Source: Pseudomonadales bacterium
Lineage (GTDB): Bacteria; Pseudomonadota; Gammaproteobacteria; Pseudomonadales; Ketobacteraceae
Direction of reading: 5' to 3'
DNA length: 64,000 bases
Assembly (NCBI GenBank): GCA_002701845.1
Contig: NZXG01000010.1
Location: 1-64,000 of the forward strand
Under the pieces are notes generated by a model. The model was not told the DNA's origin, made no database searches, and saw nothing but the letters and a program-made list of their open reading frames with translations. The translations under genes and the position numbers were made by a program. Shown piece after piece: positions 38,848 through 49,922 of the stretch; within the stretch, counting starts at the first letter, position 1, and every line of letters starts with the position of its first letter.

Positions 38848-39134
38848 ACCGGTTGCCGCTGCCGGCCATCCGCTCCTGGTTGCTGGTGCTGGTGGCCCTG
38901 GTCCTGGTGCTGGCATCGGCGCTGGCGGTGGTCTACAGCAGCTATGAAACCCGGCGTCTGGTGGCCACTCATCAGCGGTTGCAGCAGGAAAACGATGCCA
39001 TGCAGGTGGAGTGGGGCCAGTTACTGCTGGAGCAGAGTACCTGGGGCTCTTACAACCGGGTGGAACAGCTGGCGGGTACCCGGCTGAATATGAAGGTGCC
39101 GGCGCCCAATGAAATTGTAATGGTGGAGCCATGA
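38844..39134 (+). CDS. ftsL: Cell division protein FtsL
   Basis: A small bitopic protein of the FtsQLB complex that activates septal synthesis. The 96-residue protein has a short cytoplasmic N terminus, one membrane helix (about 11-33, [21 protein letters not shown]) and a periplasmic coiled coil ([23 protein letters not shown]), typical in length and layout. Sequence similarity in this family is low, so position between rsmH and ftsI is the main support. It overlaps both neighbours by 4 nt. Confidence 0.94.
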   Translation: MNRLPLPAIRSWLLVLVALVLVLASALAVVYSSYETRRLVATHQRLQQENDAMQVEWGQLLLEQSTWGSYNRVEQLAGTRLNMKVPAPNEIVMVEP

Positions 39135-40846
39135 CCGAGAACCGCTCACAACCGGATTACAGCGGGCGCTATTACCTGGTGCTGGCGGGATTTGTCCTGC
39201 TGGTGCTGATGGTGGTGGGGCGTCTGGTGTGCCTGCAGGTGGAGTCCCAGGACTTTCTCCAGGACCAGGGGGACCGGCGGGTGGTGCGGGTGGAGAATGT
39301 TCCTGCCTATCGGGGCCTGATTGCAGACCGCAACGGTGAGCCTCTGGCGGTGAGCACCCCGGTCACCACGTTGTGGTTCAACCCCCAGGAGCTGATCGAG
39401 GCACAGTATGCCTGGCCGTTTCTGGCGCAGAAAACCGGGGTCAAGGAATCCAGCCTGAAGAACCGCATTCTGCGCAATCAGGATCGCCAGTTTATCTATT
39501 TGCGCCGGCATATGAACCCCACCAAGGCCGAAGAGGTATTGGCCATGGGGGTGCCCGGGGTCTACGCCGTTGAGGAGCACCGGCGTTACTACCCCGCCGG
39601 CGAGGTCACCAGTCATCTGGTGGGTTTCACCAATATCGATGAAGTGGGGCAGGAGGGTATTGAGCTGTCCTTTGAGCAGTTCCTCAAGGGCGAGCCGGGT
39701 AAAAAGCGGGTGATCAAGGATCTGCGCCGGCGCATCGTCAAGGACGTGGGCCTGATCCGGCCTGCCGCGCCGGGAAACGACATTACCCTCAGTATCGATT
39801 TGCGGGCGCAGTACCTGGCCTATCGCGAACTGTTGTCGGCGGTCACGGAATACAAAGCTTCCGCCGGTACGGCAGTGGCTATTGATATTGCCACCGGCGA
39901 GGTGCTGGCGCTGGTGAATCAGCCTTCCTACAACCCCAACAACCGGGACCCGGACGACGTGCCCAATTTCCGCAACCGCGCACTGACCGATGTGTTTGAG
40001 CCCGGCTCCACGGTTAAGCCCTTCACCGTGGCGGCGGCGCTGGCCAGCGGCAAGTGGAAGCCGTACAGCAAGGTGGACACCAGCCCCGGTTACCTGCGGA
40101 TTGGCAGCAAGACCATCCGTGACATGAGCAACTATCAGGTCATCGATCTGGGAACCATCATTGCCAAGTCAAGCAATGTAGGCGCCAGCAAGCTGGCGTT
40201 GTCCCTGGAGCCCGATTATCTGGCGCGGTTTTTCCACAAAATGGGCCTGGGGGAGGCCACTGGCGTGGGCTTTCCCGGCGAGAGCGTGGGCATGTTGCCG
40301 GCGCGGCAGAAATGGCGCCCCATTGAACTGGCTACTCTGTCCTACGGTTATGGCCTGTCGGTGACCGCGCTGCAGTTGGCGCAGGCCTACGCCACTCTGG
40401 GGTCCGGCGGTATCAAGCGGCCGGTGAGCCTGCTCAAGGTGGACGGTACGGTGCCCGGCGAGCGGGTGCTGGATGAAACCGTGGCCCGCCAGGTGGTGCA
40501 GATGATGGAAGGCGTGGTGGACGAACACGGTACCGCCAAGCGGGCCCGGGTGCCCGGTTATCGGGTGGCGGGCAAGACCGGCACGGTGCATAAAGTTGCC
40601 GCCAGTGGTTATCAGGATCACCGCTACCTGGCCCTGTTCGCCGGTGTGGCGCCGGTGGAGGATCCGGCCATCGCCCTGGTGGTGGTGATTGACGACCCCA
40701 AGGGCGACATGTATTACGGCGGCCTGGTGGCGGCTCCGGTATTTTCCCGGGTCATGGCCGGCCTGCTGCGGGTGAAAAACATTCCCCCGGATAAGGCGTT
40801 TGAAACCTACGTGGGTATCAGCCGTCAGTCGGTGCCCCGCTCATGA
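39131..40846 (+). CDS. ftsI: Septal peptidoglycan transpeptidase FtsI (PBP3)
   Basis: A class B penicillin-binding protein that cross-links septal peptidoglycan with FtsW. The 571-residue protein has an N-terminal anchor (about 14-34), a pedestal domain and the transpeptidase domain with the three active-site motifs: STVK (Ser293-Lys296), SSN (347-349) and KTGT (482-485). It belongs to the beta-lactam targets. It overlaps ftsL and murE by 4 nt each. Confidence 0.98.
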   Translation: MTENRSQPDYSGRYYLVLAGFVLLVLMVVGRLVCLQVESQDFLQDQGDRRVVRVENVPAYRGLIADRNGEPLAVSTPVTTLWFNPQELIEAQYAWPFLAQKTGVKESSLKNRILRNQDRQFIYLRRHMNPTKAEEVLAMGVPGVYAVEEHRRYYPAGEVTSHLVGFTNIDEVGQEGIELSFEQFLKGEPGKKRVIKDLRRRIVKDVGLIRPAAPGNDITLSIDLRAQYLAYRELLSAVTEYKASAGTAVAIDIATGEVLALVNQPSYNPNNRDPDDVPNFRNRALTDVFEPGSTVKPFTVAAALASGKWKPYSKVDTSPGYLRIGSKTIRDMSNYQVIDLGTIIAKSSNVGASKLALSLEPDYLARFFHKMGLGEATGVGFPGESVGMLPARQKWRPIELATLSYGYGLSVTALQLAQAYATLGSGGIKRPVSLLKVDGTVPGERVLDETVARQVVQMMEGVVDEHGTAKRARVPGYRVAGKTGTVHKVAASGYQDHRYLALFAGVAPVEDPAIALVVVIDDPKGDMYYGGLVAAPVFSRVMAGLLRVKNIPPDKAFETYVGISRQSVPRS

Positions 40847-42342
40847 GAACCGAATACGCGCGGGAACGAAGTCTTGGACAGATCGTTCCTTTTATCAAAT
40901 TACAACCGGAGTGGCAGGCGCTGAAAGTGACCGGATTGGCAGTGGACAGCCGTCAGGTGAGGGCGGGGGATTGCTTCCTCGCCTATCCCGGCCATCACGC
41001 CGATGGCCGGGACTACCTGCGGGCGGCGTTTGCCGCCGGCGCCGCCTGCGCCCTGGTGGAAGCTGCCGGGTTTGAGCCGCCCACGGACCTGAATCCACTG
41101 GTGCCGGTAGCGGGCCTGAAAACTCAGCTGGGTGTCATCGCCGACAATTTCTACGACCATCCCAGTGCCGCGCTGGGGCTGCTGGCGGTGACCGGTACCA
41201 ACGGCAAAACCAGCGTCAGTCAGCTTGCGGCCCAGGCTCTGACCGCCCTGGGGCAGCGCTGTGGAGTGATTGGCACCCTGGGCAATGGTCTGCTGGAGGC
41301 GCTGGAGCCCGCCGTCAACACCACGCCGGATGTGGTGGCCTGCAACCGGCTGCTGGCGGCCATGCGGAATCAGGGTGCGGCCTTTGTCACCATGGAAACC
41401 TCTTCCCATGGGCTGGAACAGGGCCGGGTAAACGGTCTGTGTATCCGCGCCGCGGTGTTCACCAATATCAGCCGCGATCATCTGGACTATCACGGCTCCA
41501 TGGCGGCATACACCGCCGCCAAAGCGCGTCTGGCCCGTCACCCCGGCCTCCGGCATTTGATTCTCAACGCCGACGATGAACGGGTGATGGCAATGGCGGG
41601 CTGCGCCAGCCCGGAGACCCGCCTCTGGACTTTTTCCCTGCGGCCGGAAGTGGATGCCACCTTGCGGCTGATGGCGGCGGATTATCATCAGCACGGCATG
41701 CGGTCGCGGGTAGCTTACGGGCAACAGCAGGCGGAGATTCGTAGTCCGCTGATTGGTGAGTTTAACAGTGCCAATCTGTTGGCCACCCTGGCACTACTGC
41801 TGGCGGTGGAAGTACCACTGGACCAGGCCGCCGACGCCTTGAGCCGCTGCCAGCCGGTGCCCGGGCGCATGCAACGTATTGTGGCGAAAGCCGGTGGCCC
41901 AGTGGTGGTGGTTGATTTTGCCCATACCCCCGCCGCGCTGGAGCATGCGCTGGTGGCGGTGCGACGCCACACTCCTGGCCGCCTTTGGTGTGTGTTCGGC
42001 TGTGGTGGAGACCGGGATCGCGGTAAACGGCCGCTAATGGCCGCCACCGTGGCCCGGCTGGCGGACGAACTGGTATTGACCGCGGACAATCCCCGCTCTG
42101 AGAAAGTGGGGGCCATTCTGGCGGACATGAGCAAAGGTATTCCGGTGCAGGTGGCGTTTCAGAGCATCGAGGACCGCACCCAGGCCATCCACTACGCCAT
42201 CCGCAACGCCGCAGCCGATGACCTGATTCTGATTGCCGGCAAGGGCGACGAAACCTATCAGGAAGTGGCCGGTGTGCGGCATCCCTACAGTGACAGCGCA
42301 GTGGCTCAAGCGGCACTGCAAAACCTGCGGGAGGTGCATTGA
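40843..42342 (+). CDS. murE: UDP-MurNAc-L-Ala-D-Glu--meso-DAP ligase
   Basis: A cytosolic Mur ligase that adds the third stem-peptide residue. The 499-residue protein has the ATP loop TGTNGKTS (117-124) and the DNPRSE motif (in LTADNPRSE), which marks meso-diaminopimelate specificity, as expected for a Gram-negative. The N-terminal UDP-binding domain starts with GLAVDSRQVRAGDCFLAYPG. murF follows after 1 nt. Confidence 0.97.
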   Translation: MRTEYARERSLGQIVPFIKLQPEWQALKVTGLAVDSRQVRAGDCFLAYPGHHADGRDYLRAAFAAGAACALVEAAGFEPPTDLNPLVPVAGLKTQLGVIADNFYDHPSAALGLLAVTGTNGKTSVSQLAAQALTALGQRCGVIGTLGNGLLEALEPAVNTTPDVVACNRLLAAMRNQGAAFVTMETSSHGLEQGRVNGLCIRAAVFTNISRDHLDYHGSMAAYTAAKARLARHPGLRHLILNADDERVMAMAGCASPETRLWTFSLRPEVDATLRLMAADYHQHGMRSRVAYGQQQAEIRSPLIGEFNSANLLATLALLLAVEVPLDQAADALSRCQPVPGRMQRIVAKAGGPVVVVDFAHTPAALEHALVAVRRHTPGRLWCVFGCGGDRDRGKRPLMAATVARLADELVLTADNPRSEKVGAILADMSKGIPVQVAFQSIEDRTQAIHYAIRNAAADDLILIAGKGDETYQEVAGVRHPYSDSAVAQAALQNLREVH

Positions 42343-42343
42343 T

Positions 42344-43720
42344 ATGTGGCTGTCGCAGCTGGCAACCCAAATGCAGGCACCCTGGCAGGGAGCCGATATG
42401 GAACTGGTTCGGGTCAGTACGGATACCCGCACTCTGCAGCCTGGTGATTTTTTTGTGGCGCTGCGGGGCGAGCATTTCGACGGTCACTCCTATCTGTCTC
42501 AGGCCCTGGCCGCTGGTGCCGGCGGTGCCATGGTGGAGCAGGCCCAGCCATTGGATATTGCCCAGCTGATCGTGGCCGATACCCGACGCGGGCTGGGGCG
42601 CCTGGGGCAACTGTGGCTGGCGCAATTCAGTCCGCGCAAAGTGGCCATCACCGGTAGCAGCGGTAAAACCACGGTGAAGGAAATGGTGGCGTCGATCCTG
42701 TCGCAACAGGGGCCCACAGTTTATACCCAGGGCAATTTCAATAATGAGATCGGCGTACCGTTGACCCTGTGTCGGGTGGGGCCGGAGCACCAGTTTCTGG
42801 TGGCGGAGCTGGGGGCCAATCACCTGGGGGAGATCGCCTACACCGTGGATCTGGTGCAACCCCATGTGGCGCTGGTGAACAATGTGGGCGAGGCGCATCT
42901 GGAAGGCTTTGGCTCCCGCCAGAACATAGCCCGGGCCAAGGCGGAAATTTACCAGGGCCTGGACACCGATGGCGTGGCGGTGATCAATCTGGACGATGAT
43001 TTCGCGGACTTTATGCTGGATCAAACCGGGCATTGCCAACGTTGTACCTTCTCCCTGACCGATTCCGCCGCTGATTTGGTGGTGCAATCCGTGACGTTCA
43101 ACGATGCGGGCCAGGCGCAATTTTCCGCCCGGGTGGGTGGCGCATCGGTGGTGGTGAAGCTGGCAGTGATTGGCAAACACAATGTGGCCAACGCCCTGGC
43201 GGCCATGGCCATCGCCCACGGGCTGGGTTGCAGCCCCGGGCATATGGCCGCAGGCCTGGCGGCGGTGAAAGCCGTTCCCGGGCGTTTGCGGGTGGTGGAG
43301 GAACTGGCGGGTTATCAGGTAATTGATGACAGCTATAACGCCAACCCCGGCTCGGTTCGCTCCGCCATTGATGTACTGGCTTCGCTGCAACGACCCACCT
43401 GCCTGGTGTTGGGGGATATGGCGGAGCTGGGCCCGCAATCACCGCAGTTGCACCGGGCCGTGGGCGAGTATGCCGGACGTCGCAACATTGATGTGGTGTA
43501 CGGTCTGGGCCGGAATGCGGAACAGTACCGTCAGGGTTATCTGCAATCCAAACCCCAGGGCGAGTTTGTGACCGCGGTTGATCATTCCGGCCTGGCCCGG
43601 GACCTGCTGACCCGGCAACAGGACAAAACCATTTTACTTAAAGGGTCACGCAGCGCCGCCATGGAGAAAGTCATCGCGCATATGCTGCAGTCTGCAACCA
43701 GTCAGGGGAGTGTAAACTGA
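42344..43720 (+). CDS. murF: UDP-MurNAc-tripeptide--D-Ala-D-Ala ligase
   Basis: Adds the D-Ala-D-Ala dipeptide to finish the UDP-MurNAc-pentapeptide. The 458-residue protein shows [17 protein letters not shown] in the N domain, the ATP loop TGSSGKTT (103-110) and [18 protein letters not shown], a MurF hallmark. The ATG at 42344 was chosen right after the murE stop; the longer in-frame reading from 42233 lies inside murE. It shares one base with mraY (TGATG). Confidence 0.97.
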   Translation: MWLSQLATQMQAPWQGADMELVRVSTDTRTLQPGDFFVALRGEHFDGHSYLSQALAAGAGGAMVEQAQPLDIAQLIVADTRRGLGRLGQLWLAQFSPRKVAITGSSGKTTVKEMVASILSQQGPTVYTQGNFNNEIGVPLTLCRVGPEHQFLVAELGANHLGEIAYTVDLVQPHVALVNNVGEAHLEGFGSRQNIARAKAEIYQGLDTDGVAVINLDDDFADFMLDQTGHCQRCTFSLTDSAADLVVQSVTFNDAGQAQFSARVGGASVVVKLAVIGKHNVANALAAMAIAHGLGCSPGHMAAGLAAVKAVPGRLRVVEELAGYQVIDDSYNANPGSVRSAIDVLASLQRPTCLVLGDMAELGPQSPQLHRAVGEYAGRRNIDVVYGLGRNAEQYRQGYLQSKPQGEFVTAVDHSGLARDLLTRQQDKTILLKGSRSAAMEKVIAHMLQSATSQGSVN

Positions 43721-44802
43721 TGCTGCTCTGGGTGGCTGAATACCTGCAACAATATGCCTCCGGGTTTAACGTGTTTCAGTATCTGACCCTGCGCGCCATT
43801 CTTGGCGTGCTGACGGCATTGGGCATTGCCTTCCTGGTGGGGCCCTACATGATCGCCCGCTTGAGCCACCACCAGATCGGTCAGTCCGTGCGTGACGATG
43901 GCCCCCAGAGTCATCTCAGCAAAGCCGGCACCCCCACCATGGGCGGCGCATTGATTCTGGTGGCCATTTCCGTCAGCACGTTGTTATGGGCGGACCTGAC
44001 CAACCGCTATGTCTGGGTGGTGTTGGGCGTCACCTTTATCTTTGGCGCCGTGGGCTGGGTGGATGATTACCGCAAAGTGGTACGACGGAATTCCAAAGGC
44101 CTGCCGGCGAAATGGAAATATTTCTGGCAGTCGGTGGGGGGCCTGGGGGCCGCCTTATTCCTGTACTTTACCGCCGAAGAGCCAATGGCCACCCAGTTGC
44201 TGGTGCCGTTCTTCAAAAACGTGATGATCGACATGGGCTGGTTTTATATCGTGCTGGCGTACTTTGTGATTGTTGGTACTTCCAACGCGGTCAATCTTAC
44301 CGATGGCCTGGATGGCCTGGCGATAATGCCCACGGTGCTGGTAGCCGGTGCCCTGGGGGTGTTCGCCTATGTGACCGGCCACGTGGAATTTGCCGAATAC
44401 CTGGGCTTTCCCTCCATTGCCGGGACCGGCGAGCTGATTATTATCTGCGGTTCCCTGGTGGGTGCCGGGCTGGGTTTTCTCTGGTTCAACACCTATCCAG
44501 CCCAGGTCTTTATGGGGGATGTGGGTGCCCTGGCCCTGGGCGGCATTCTGGGAGTGATGGCGGTAATCACCCGTCAGGAGATCGTACTGTTCATCATGGG
44601 CGGCGTGTTCGTGATGGAGACGGTGTCGGTGATTCTGCAGGTCACTTCTTACAAGCTGACCGGTCGCCGCATCTTCAGGATGGCACCGATTCATCATCAT
44701 TTTGAACTGAAAGGCTGGGCGGAACCCAAAGTCATCGTGCGCTTTTGGATTATCACGGTAATTCTGGTGCTGGTGGGTTTGTCGACGCTGAAAATACGTT
44801 AA
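43720..44802 (+). CDS. mraY: Phospho-N-acetylmuramoyl-pentapeptide-transferase
   Basis: Inner-membrane enzyme that makes lipid I from UDP-MurNAc-pentapeptide and undecaprenyl phosphate. The 360-residue protein has about ten helices and the family motifs [22 protein letters not shown] (acidic pair), [14 protein letters not shown], the Mg-binding [11 protein letters not shown], and [12 protein letters not shown]. Length and motifs are fully typical. murD follows after a 25-nt gap. Confidence 0.98.
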   Translation: MLLWVAEYLQQYASGFNVFQYLTLRAILGVLTALGIAFLVGPYMIARLSHHQIGQSVRDDGPQSHLSKAGTPTMGGALILVAISVSTLLWADLTNRYVWVVLGVTFIFGAVGWVDDYRKVVRRNSKGLPAKWKYFWQSVGGLGAALFLYFTAEEPMATQLLVPFFKNVMIDMGWFYIVLAYFVIVGTSNAVNLTDGLDGLAIMPTVLVAGALGVFAYVTGHVEFAEYLGFPSIAGTGELIIICGSLVGAGLGFLWFNTYPAQVFMGDVGALALGGILGVMAVITRQEIVLFIMGGVFVMETVSVILQVTSYKLTGRRIFRMAPIHHHFELKGWAEPKVIVRFWIITVILVLVGLSTLKIR

Positions 44803-44827
44803 TGCAAGAGGCCGGAAGGAATTGAGT

Positions 44828-46156
44828 GTGGCGAAGCTGAAAGACAAACATGTGGTGATCGGCCTGGGTAAGACCGGGTTGTCCTGCGTGCGCTTTCTGC
44901 GCCGGCTGGAATGTCCGGTGGCGGTGGTGGATACCCGCGCCGAACCACCGGCCGCCGCCCAGTTGCGGGCGGAGTTTCCAGACGTCACGCTGCTGACCGG
45001 GCCGCTGGATAAGTTCGATTTTACCGGCTGCCGCGAACTGGTGGTGAGCCCGGGGCTGTCACTAAAGCATCCGGCCATCAATAAGGCCATTGCCGCCGGG
45101 GTGCCCTATGCCGGTGATGTGGATTTGTTCGCCCGCTCGGTGGATGCGCCGGTGATTGCCGTCACCGGTTCCAACGGGAAAAGTACGGTGGTGACGCTGT
45201 TAGGCAAGGCTCTGGAAGCCTTGGGTTACAACACCTGCGTGGCGGGTAATATCGGCCTGCCGGTACTGGATGCCTTGTCCAAATCCCTGGAGGTGGAAGT
45301 CTGGGTGCTGGAGCTTTCAAGTTATCAATTGGAAACCACACACAGTCTGCAGGCCGGTATTGCCGTCAATCTGAATGTCAGCGCCGATCATCTGGATCGC
45401 TACGACAGCCTGGACGACTACGCCATGGCCAAGCAACGGATCTTTGATGGTTGCGAAGCGGCGGTCTACTGGATTGAAGACCATCGCACCAAGCCGGCGC
45501 AACCGGTGCAGCTGTTGTTACCGTTTGGCGGTGATGAAAATGACCATGGTCGGTTTTATGTGGTTGGAGATCAGCTGATGGATGGGTCGCGGGTGGTCCT
45601 GAATCGTTCCGAACTGCATCTGCAAGGGCGCCACAATTTATTGAATATCTGCGCCTGCCTGACTGTGCTGGGGCAGTTCGCGGGCACGGATTATCGGCGG
45701 GCGCTGCCGGCTATCAAGGCATTTTCCGGCCTCCCCCACCGCTGCGAATGGGTGGCTGAAATCGATGGTGTGCGCTGGATCAACGATTCCAAGGGCACCA
45801 ATCTGGGCTCCACCGTGGCCGCCATTGAAGGCCTGGTGGACAGTGTTGCCGGCACTCTGCTGTTGATTGCCGGTGGTGAGGGCAAGGGTGCCGACTTCAG
45901 CAGCCTGCGGCCGGTGGTGGCCGCCAGCGTCGGACGGGTCATTCTTTTCGGCCGTGACCGCGCGCTGATGGCCGAGGCCATTGGGGACGCCGCGGCAGTG
46001 GTGCTGGTGGAAACCTTGCAGCAGGCGGTGGCGCAGGCCCGCGCCAGTGCGCAGGCGGGGGATGTGGTGCTGTTCTCACCGGCCTGCGCTTCGTTCGACC
46101 AGTTTGAAAATTACGAGGATCGCGGCCGCCAGTTTGTGGCCGCGGTGGCAGGGTGA
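44828..46156 (+). CDS. murD: UDP-MurNAc-L-Ala--D-Glu ligase
   Basis: A cytosolic Mur ligase that adds D-Glu to UDP-MurNAc-L-Ala. The 442-residue protein has the N-terminal GLGKTGLSC motif and the ATP loop TGSNGKST (113-120), then the NLNVSADHLDRY motif. The start is GTG at 44828, with GGAAGGA ending 7 nt before it; a TTG at 44822 in the same frame is only 1 nt from that site and less likely. Its stop overlaps the ftsW start. Confidence 0.96.
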   Translation: MAKLKDKHVVIGLGKTGLSCVRFLRRLECPVAVVDTRAEPPAAAQLRAEFPDVTLLTGPLDKFDFTGCRELVVSPGLSLKHPAINKAIAAGVPYAGDVDLFARSVDAPVIAVTGSNGKSTVVTLLGKALEALGYNTCVAGNIGLPVLDALSKSLEVEVWVLELSSYQLETTHSLQAGIAVNLNVSADHLDRYDSLDDYAMAKQRIFDGCEAAVYWIEDHRTKPAQPVQLLLPFGGDENDHGRFYVVGDQLMDGSRVVLNRSELHLQGRHNLLNICACLTVLGQFAGTDYRRALPAIKAFSGLPHRCEWVAEIDGVRWINDSKGTNLGSTVAAIEGLVDSVAGTLLLIAGGEGKGADFSSLRPVVAASVGRVILFGRDRALMAEAIGDAAAVVLVETLQQAVAQARASAQAGDVVLFSPACASFDQFENYEDRGRQFVAAVAG

Positions 46157-47397
46157 TGGCGACTATGGCCAACGGAGCGATACCGACAACAATGCAAGGC
46201 GCAGGGCTGAACCGGCGACAATGGGTATTGCTGCTGGCCGCTGCCCTGGCCCTGGTGGGGGTGGTGGCAGTGGCCTCCGCCTCCATGGATATGGCCTCCA
46301 TCTATTACGATTCACCGTTCTTCTTTTTGCAGCGCCACGGGGTTTATCTATTGATGGGCGTGATCAGCGGACTGCTGGTGTACCAGGTGCCCCTGGCGGT
46401 GTGGCAGCGCAGCAGCGGGGCCTTGCTGATTCTGGCCTACCTGTTATTGGCTCTGGTGCTGTTGCCCGGGGTGGGCAAGACCGTCAACGGCAGCACCCGC
46501 TGGATCCATTTGGGTCCAATCAATATTCAGGTGTCCGAGATCGTGAAGGTGTGCGCCATTATGTACGTGGCTGGCTATCTGGTGCGGCGCATTGACGAGG
46601 TCCGGACCCGGTTCTGGGGTTTCCTCAAGCCGCTGGCGGTACTGGGGGTGATGATTCTGCTGTTGTTGAAGCAACCGGATTTTGGCGCAGTGGTGGTGAT
46701 CATGGCCTCGGTGCTGGTGATGATGTTTCTGGCCGGCGTTAAGTTACTGCATTTCCTCAGCGTAATCCTGGGCAGTGGGCTAGCCGCTTATGCCCTGGTG
46801 GCGTCATCGGACTATCGCAAACAGCGGGTGATCAGTTATATCGATCCCTGGGCCGACCAGTACGATTCCGGTTATCAACTGGTGCAGAGCCTGATTGCAT
46901 TCGGCCGGGGTGAATGGACCGGAGTGGGCATCGGTAATTCCATTCAGAAATTGTTTTATCTGCCGGAGGCGCATACGGATTTTGTGTTCGCGGTGTTGGC
47001 GGAGGAATTCGGCCTGGTGGGTAATCTACTGGTGATTGTTCTGTTTGTGGCGCTGGTGGTGATGGCGTTGCAGATTGGCCGTCAGGCGCAGCGGCAGGCG
47101 CGCTTTTTCAACGCCTATCTGGTGCAGGGGCTGGCGGTATTGATCGGATTACAGGCCCTGGTGAATATTGGCGTCGCCAGTGGCCTGTTGCCCACCAAGG
47201 GACTGACTCTGCCGTTTATCAGTTATGGTGGCAGTAGCCTGATAGTGATCTGTGCCACCGTGGCATTGTTGATGCGGGCGGACTACGAAAACCAGCTGGC
47301 CGCCGCCGGCGGCAAAGCCGTCCGCGGTAAAGCGAAGCAAGGTAAAGCGGGTGACAGTAAAGCGGTTCAGGTAGCACGCCGGGGAGGTGGGGTATGA
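46156..47397 (+). CDS. ftsW: Septal peptidoglycan glycosyltransferase FtsW
   Basis: A SEDS-family polymerase that builds septal glycan strands with FtsI. The 413-residue protein has about ten helices and the conserved segments GSTRWIHLGPINIQVSEIVK, KQPDFGAVVVI, GYQLVQSLIAFGRGEWTGVGIGNS, LPEAHTDFVFAVLAEEFG and the late LPFISYGGSSL. A hydrophilic tail of about 30 residues contains four Lys-Ala repeats. The ATG at 46156 is preceded in frame by GTG (46153), another possible start. It overlaps murG by 4 nt. Confidence 0.97.
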   Translation: MATMANGAIPTTMQGAGLNRRQWVLLLAAALALVGVVAVASASMDMASIYYDSPFFFLQRHGVYLLMGVISGLLVYQVPLAVWQRSSGALLILAYLLLALVLLPGVGKTVNGSTRWIHLGPINIQVSEIVKVCAIMYVAGYLVRRIDEVRTRFWGFLKPLAVLGVMILLLLKQPDFGAVVVIMASVLVMMFLAGVKLLHFLSVILGSGLAAYALVASSDYRKQRVISYIDPWADQYDSGYQLVQSLIAFGRGEWTGVGIGNSIQKLFYLPEAHTDFVFAVLAEEFGLVGNLLVIVLFVALVVMALQIGRQAQRQARFFNAYLVQGLAVLIGLQALVNIGVASGLLPTKGLTLPFISYGGSSLIVICATVALLMRADYENQLAAAGGKAVRGKAKQGKAGDSKAVQVARRGGGV

Positions 47398-48482
47398 GCA
47401 CACCACGGCAGGTCACCAAGGTACTGATTACCGCCGGCGGCACCGGGGGGCATGTGTTTCCGGCCTTGTCCGCCGCCAAACAGTTCCAGGCTTGCGGTGT
47501 GGAAGTATTGTGGGTGGGTACCCGCCAGGGTATTGAGGCCCGTCTGGTGCCCGCCAATCAACTGCCCATTGAGTATCTGGATGTGGCCGGTGTGCGGGGG
47601 CAGGGTCTGGCACGGCTGTTCTGGGCCCCCATCAAAATTATCCGCGCCGTGGTGCAGGTGCTGATTCTGGTGCGCCGGTTCCAGCCGGACCTGGTGTTGG
47701 GCATGGGTGGCTTCGTTACCGGCCCCACCGGGCTCGGAGTGTGGTTGAGCGGACGGCCGGTGTTCATTCATGAGCAGAATGCGGTGGCCGGCTTTACCAA
47801 CAAACTGCTGGCGCGGATTGCACGGCGGGTATTTCAGGCGTTCCCCGGCGCATTTCCCGCGTCCTCCAAAGTGGAAACGGTGGGTAATCCGGTGCGGGCG
47901 GATATCGTCGCTCTGGCGGCGCCGGAGCGACGCTATCAGGAGCGTCAGGGCCCGCTGCGGGTACTGGTGCTGGGAGGCAGTCAGGGCGCGGTGGCGTTGA
48001 ACGAGATCGTGCCCCAGGCGTTGGCCCGGGCCGGGATTGAATTCAATGTTCGCCATCAGGCCGGAGAGCGTCACCTTGCATCCGCGCAGGCAGCGTACGA
48101 CGCTGCCAGTGTTGCTGCCGAGGTGGTGCCTTTTATAGATGATATGGCGGCAGCCTATGGTTGGGCGGATCTGGTGATCTGCCGCTCCGGAGCCCTCACA
48201 GTGAGTGAGCTGGCGGCGGCGGGGGTGGCGTCCCTCCTGATCCCCTATCCCCATGCAGTGGACGATCACCAGACCACCAACGGACATTATCTCAGTGATG
48301 CCGGCGCGGCGTTGCTGGTGGCGCAGCGGGAGCTGACTGCCGACGCCCTGACCGCATTGTTGCAAACCCGACTGAACAGCCGGGAACGGTTGCTGGAAAT
48401 GGCGCTACAAGCCCGGGCACAGGCCATGCAGGGTGCCACGGAAAAACTGGTGAATCAGTGTCTGGAGGTGGCCCGTGGATAG
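47394..48482 (+). CDS. murG: UDP-GlcNAc--lipid I GlcNAc transferase
   Basis: A membrane-associated GT28 glycosyltransferase that makes lipid II. The 362-residue protein has [15 protein letters not shown] at the start, [18 protein letters not shown], the second glycine loop [16 protein letters not shown], and the donor-site [15 protein letters not shown]. It overlaps ftsW by 4 nt and murC by 8 nt. Confidence 0.98.
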   Translation: MSTPRQVTKVLITAGGTGGHVFPALSAAKQFQACGVEVLWVGTRQGIEARLVPANQLPIEYLDVAGVRGQGLARLFWAPIKIIRAVVQVLILVRRFQPDLVLGMGGFVTGPTGLGVWLSGRPVFIHEQNAVAGFTNKLLARIARRVFQAFPGAFPASSKVETVGNPVRADIVALAAPERRYQERQGPLRVLVLGGSQGAVALNEIVPQALARAGIEFNVRHQAGERHLASAQAAYDAASVAAEVVPFIDDMAAAYGWADLVICRSGALTVSELAAAGVASLLIPYPHAVDDHQTTNGHYLSDAGAALLVAQRELTADALTALLQTRLNSRERLLEMALQARAQAMQGATEKLVNQCLEVARG

Positions 48483-49917
48483 TACCAAGAGCCTCTCCCG
48501 CATGATCGAGATTCCGGAAATGCGCCGTATCCGCACCATTCATTTCGTGGGCATCGGCGGTGCCGGCATGTGCGGTATCGCCGAAGTACTGCTGAACCAG
48601 GGCTACCGCATCACCGGCAGTGATCTTCGTGGCAGTGGCGTCACCGAGCGCCTGCAGCAACTGGGTGCCAAAGTGTTTATCGGCCACCACGCCAACAACG
48701 TGACCGAAGCCAGTGTGGTGGTGGTATCGTCCGCGGTGAAAGACGACAACCCGGAGTTGGTGGCGGCCCACGAGCTGCGGATTCCGGTGGTGCCCCGGGC
48801 TGAAATGCTGGGGGAACTGATGCGCTATCGCCACGGCATCGCGGTGGCGGGAACCCATGGCAAAACCACTACCACCAGTCTGATTGCCTCCATTCTGGCC
48901 CAGGGCGGGTTGGACCCCACCTTTGTCATCGGCGGGCTGCTGAACAGCGCCGGCTCCAATGCCAGCCTGGGCGACAGTCGCTATTTCGTGGCGGAGGCGG
49001 ATGAAAGTGACGCTTCGTTCCTGCATCTGCAGCCCATGATTTCGGTGGTGACCAATATTGAGGCCGATCATATGGCCACTTACGGCGGTGACTTTAACCG
49101 GCTCAAGGATACCTTTATTCAGTTCCTGCACAACCTGCCCTTTTACGGGCTGGCGGTACTCTGTACCGACGATCCGGTGGTGGCGGGGCTGGTACCGCGC
49201 ATTTCACGACCGGTGGTGACTTATGGCGAAAACCCGGACGCCGATGTGCGGGCGGAGAATATCGTCATGGAGGGCACCCGCTCCCGGTTTGATGTGGTGC
49301 GCCGGGATCGGGCCGGTGTGTTGCAGGTGTCATTGAACATCCCCGGTCATCACAACGTGCTAAACGCGCTGGCGGCTATTGCCGTGGCTACCGATGAAGG
49401 AATTTCCGATCAGGCCATCGTTGATGCGCTGGCCCGATTCCAGGGCGTGGGGCGACGCTTTCAGGTGGTGGATGATATCCCTGTTAGCGGTGGCAGGGTC
49501 ACCCTGGTGGACGATTACGGTCATCACCCCACGGAAGTGGCCGCCACCCTGAATGCCGCCCGGGGCGCCTGGCCGGAGCGCCGAATCGTGATGCTGTATC
49601 AGCCCCATCGCTACAGCCGCACCCGGGATCTGTATGAGGATTTCGTGGGGGTGTTGTCGCAGCCGGACCTGTTGCTGTTGTTGGAGGTCTATGCCGCCGG
49701 TGAGGAACCCATCGCCGGTGCCGACAGCCGCAGCCTTAGCCGTAGTATCCGCCAGCGGGGCTCGGTGGATCCGATTTTTATTGAGGAAGTGAGTGAAATA
49801 CCCGAAATACTGGGCAATGTTCTGCAGCCGGGTGATGTGCTGATCACTCAGGGGGCGGGCAATGTAGGTGCCCTGGCCAGTCGCCTGGCCGCCAGTCAGT
49901 TAACCGAGGTGGTGTAA
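48475..49917 (+). CDS. murC: UDP-MurNAc--L-alanine ligase
   Basis: The cytosolic Mur ligase for the first stem residue. The 480-residue protein has [17 protein letters not shown], the ATP loop GTHGKTT (126-132), [12 protein letters not shown] and the C-terminal [14 protein letters not shown]. The start is GTG at 48475, inside the end of murG. The first 20 residues form a slightly extended N terminus. ddlB begins 5 nt after the stop. Confidence 0.97.
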   Translation: MDSTKSLSRMIEIPEMRRIRTIHFVGIGGAGMCGIAEVLLNQGYRITGSDLRGSGVTERLQQLGAKVFIGHHANNVTEASVVVVSSAVKDDNPELVAAHELRIPVVPRAEMLGELMRYRHGIAVAGTHGKTTTTSLIASILAQGGLDPTFVIGGLLNSAGSNASLGDSRYFVAEADESDASFLHLQPMISVVTNIEADHMATYGGDFNRLKDTFIQFLHNLPFYGLAVLCTDDPVVAGLVPRISRPVVTYGENPDADVRAENIVMEGTRSRFDVVRRDRAGVLQVSLNIPGHHNVLNALAAIAVATDEGISDQAIVDALARFQGVGRRFQVVDDIPVSGGRVTLVDDYGHHPTEVAATLNAARGAWPERRIVMLYQPHRYSRTRDLYEDFVGVLSQPDLLLLLEVYAAGEEPIAGADSRSLSRSIRQRGSVDPIFIEEVSEIPEILGNVLQPGDVLITQGAGNVGALASRLAASQLTEVV

Positions 49918-49922
49918 CGAGT

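Noticed and set aside
41762-43438. 558-codon minus-strand frame over murE/murF
   Set aside because: It is antisense to two certain Mur ligases and has a composition typical of shadow frames (His, Gln, Arg, Pro-rich).
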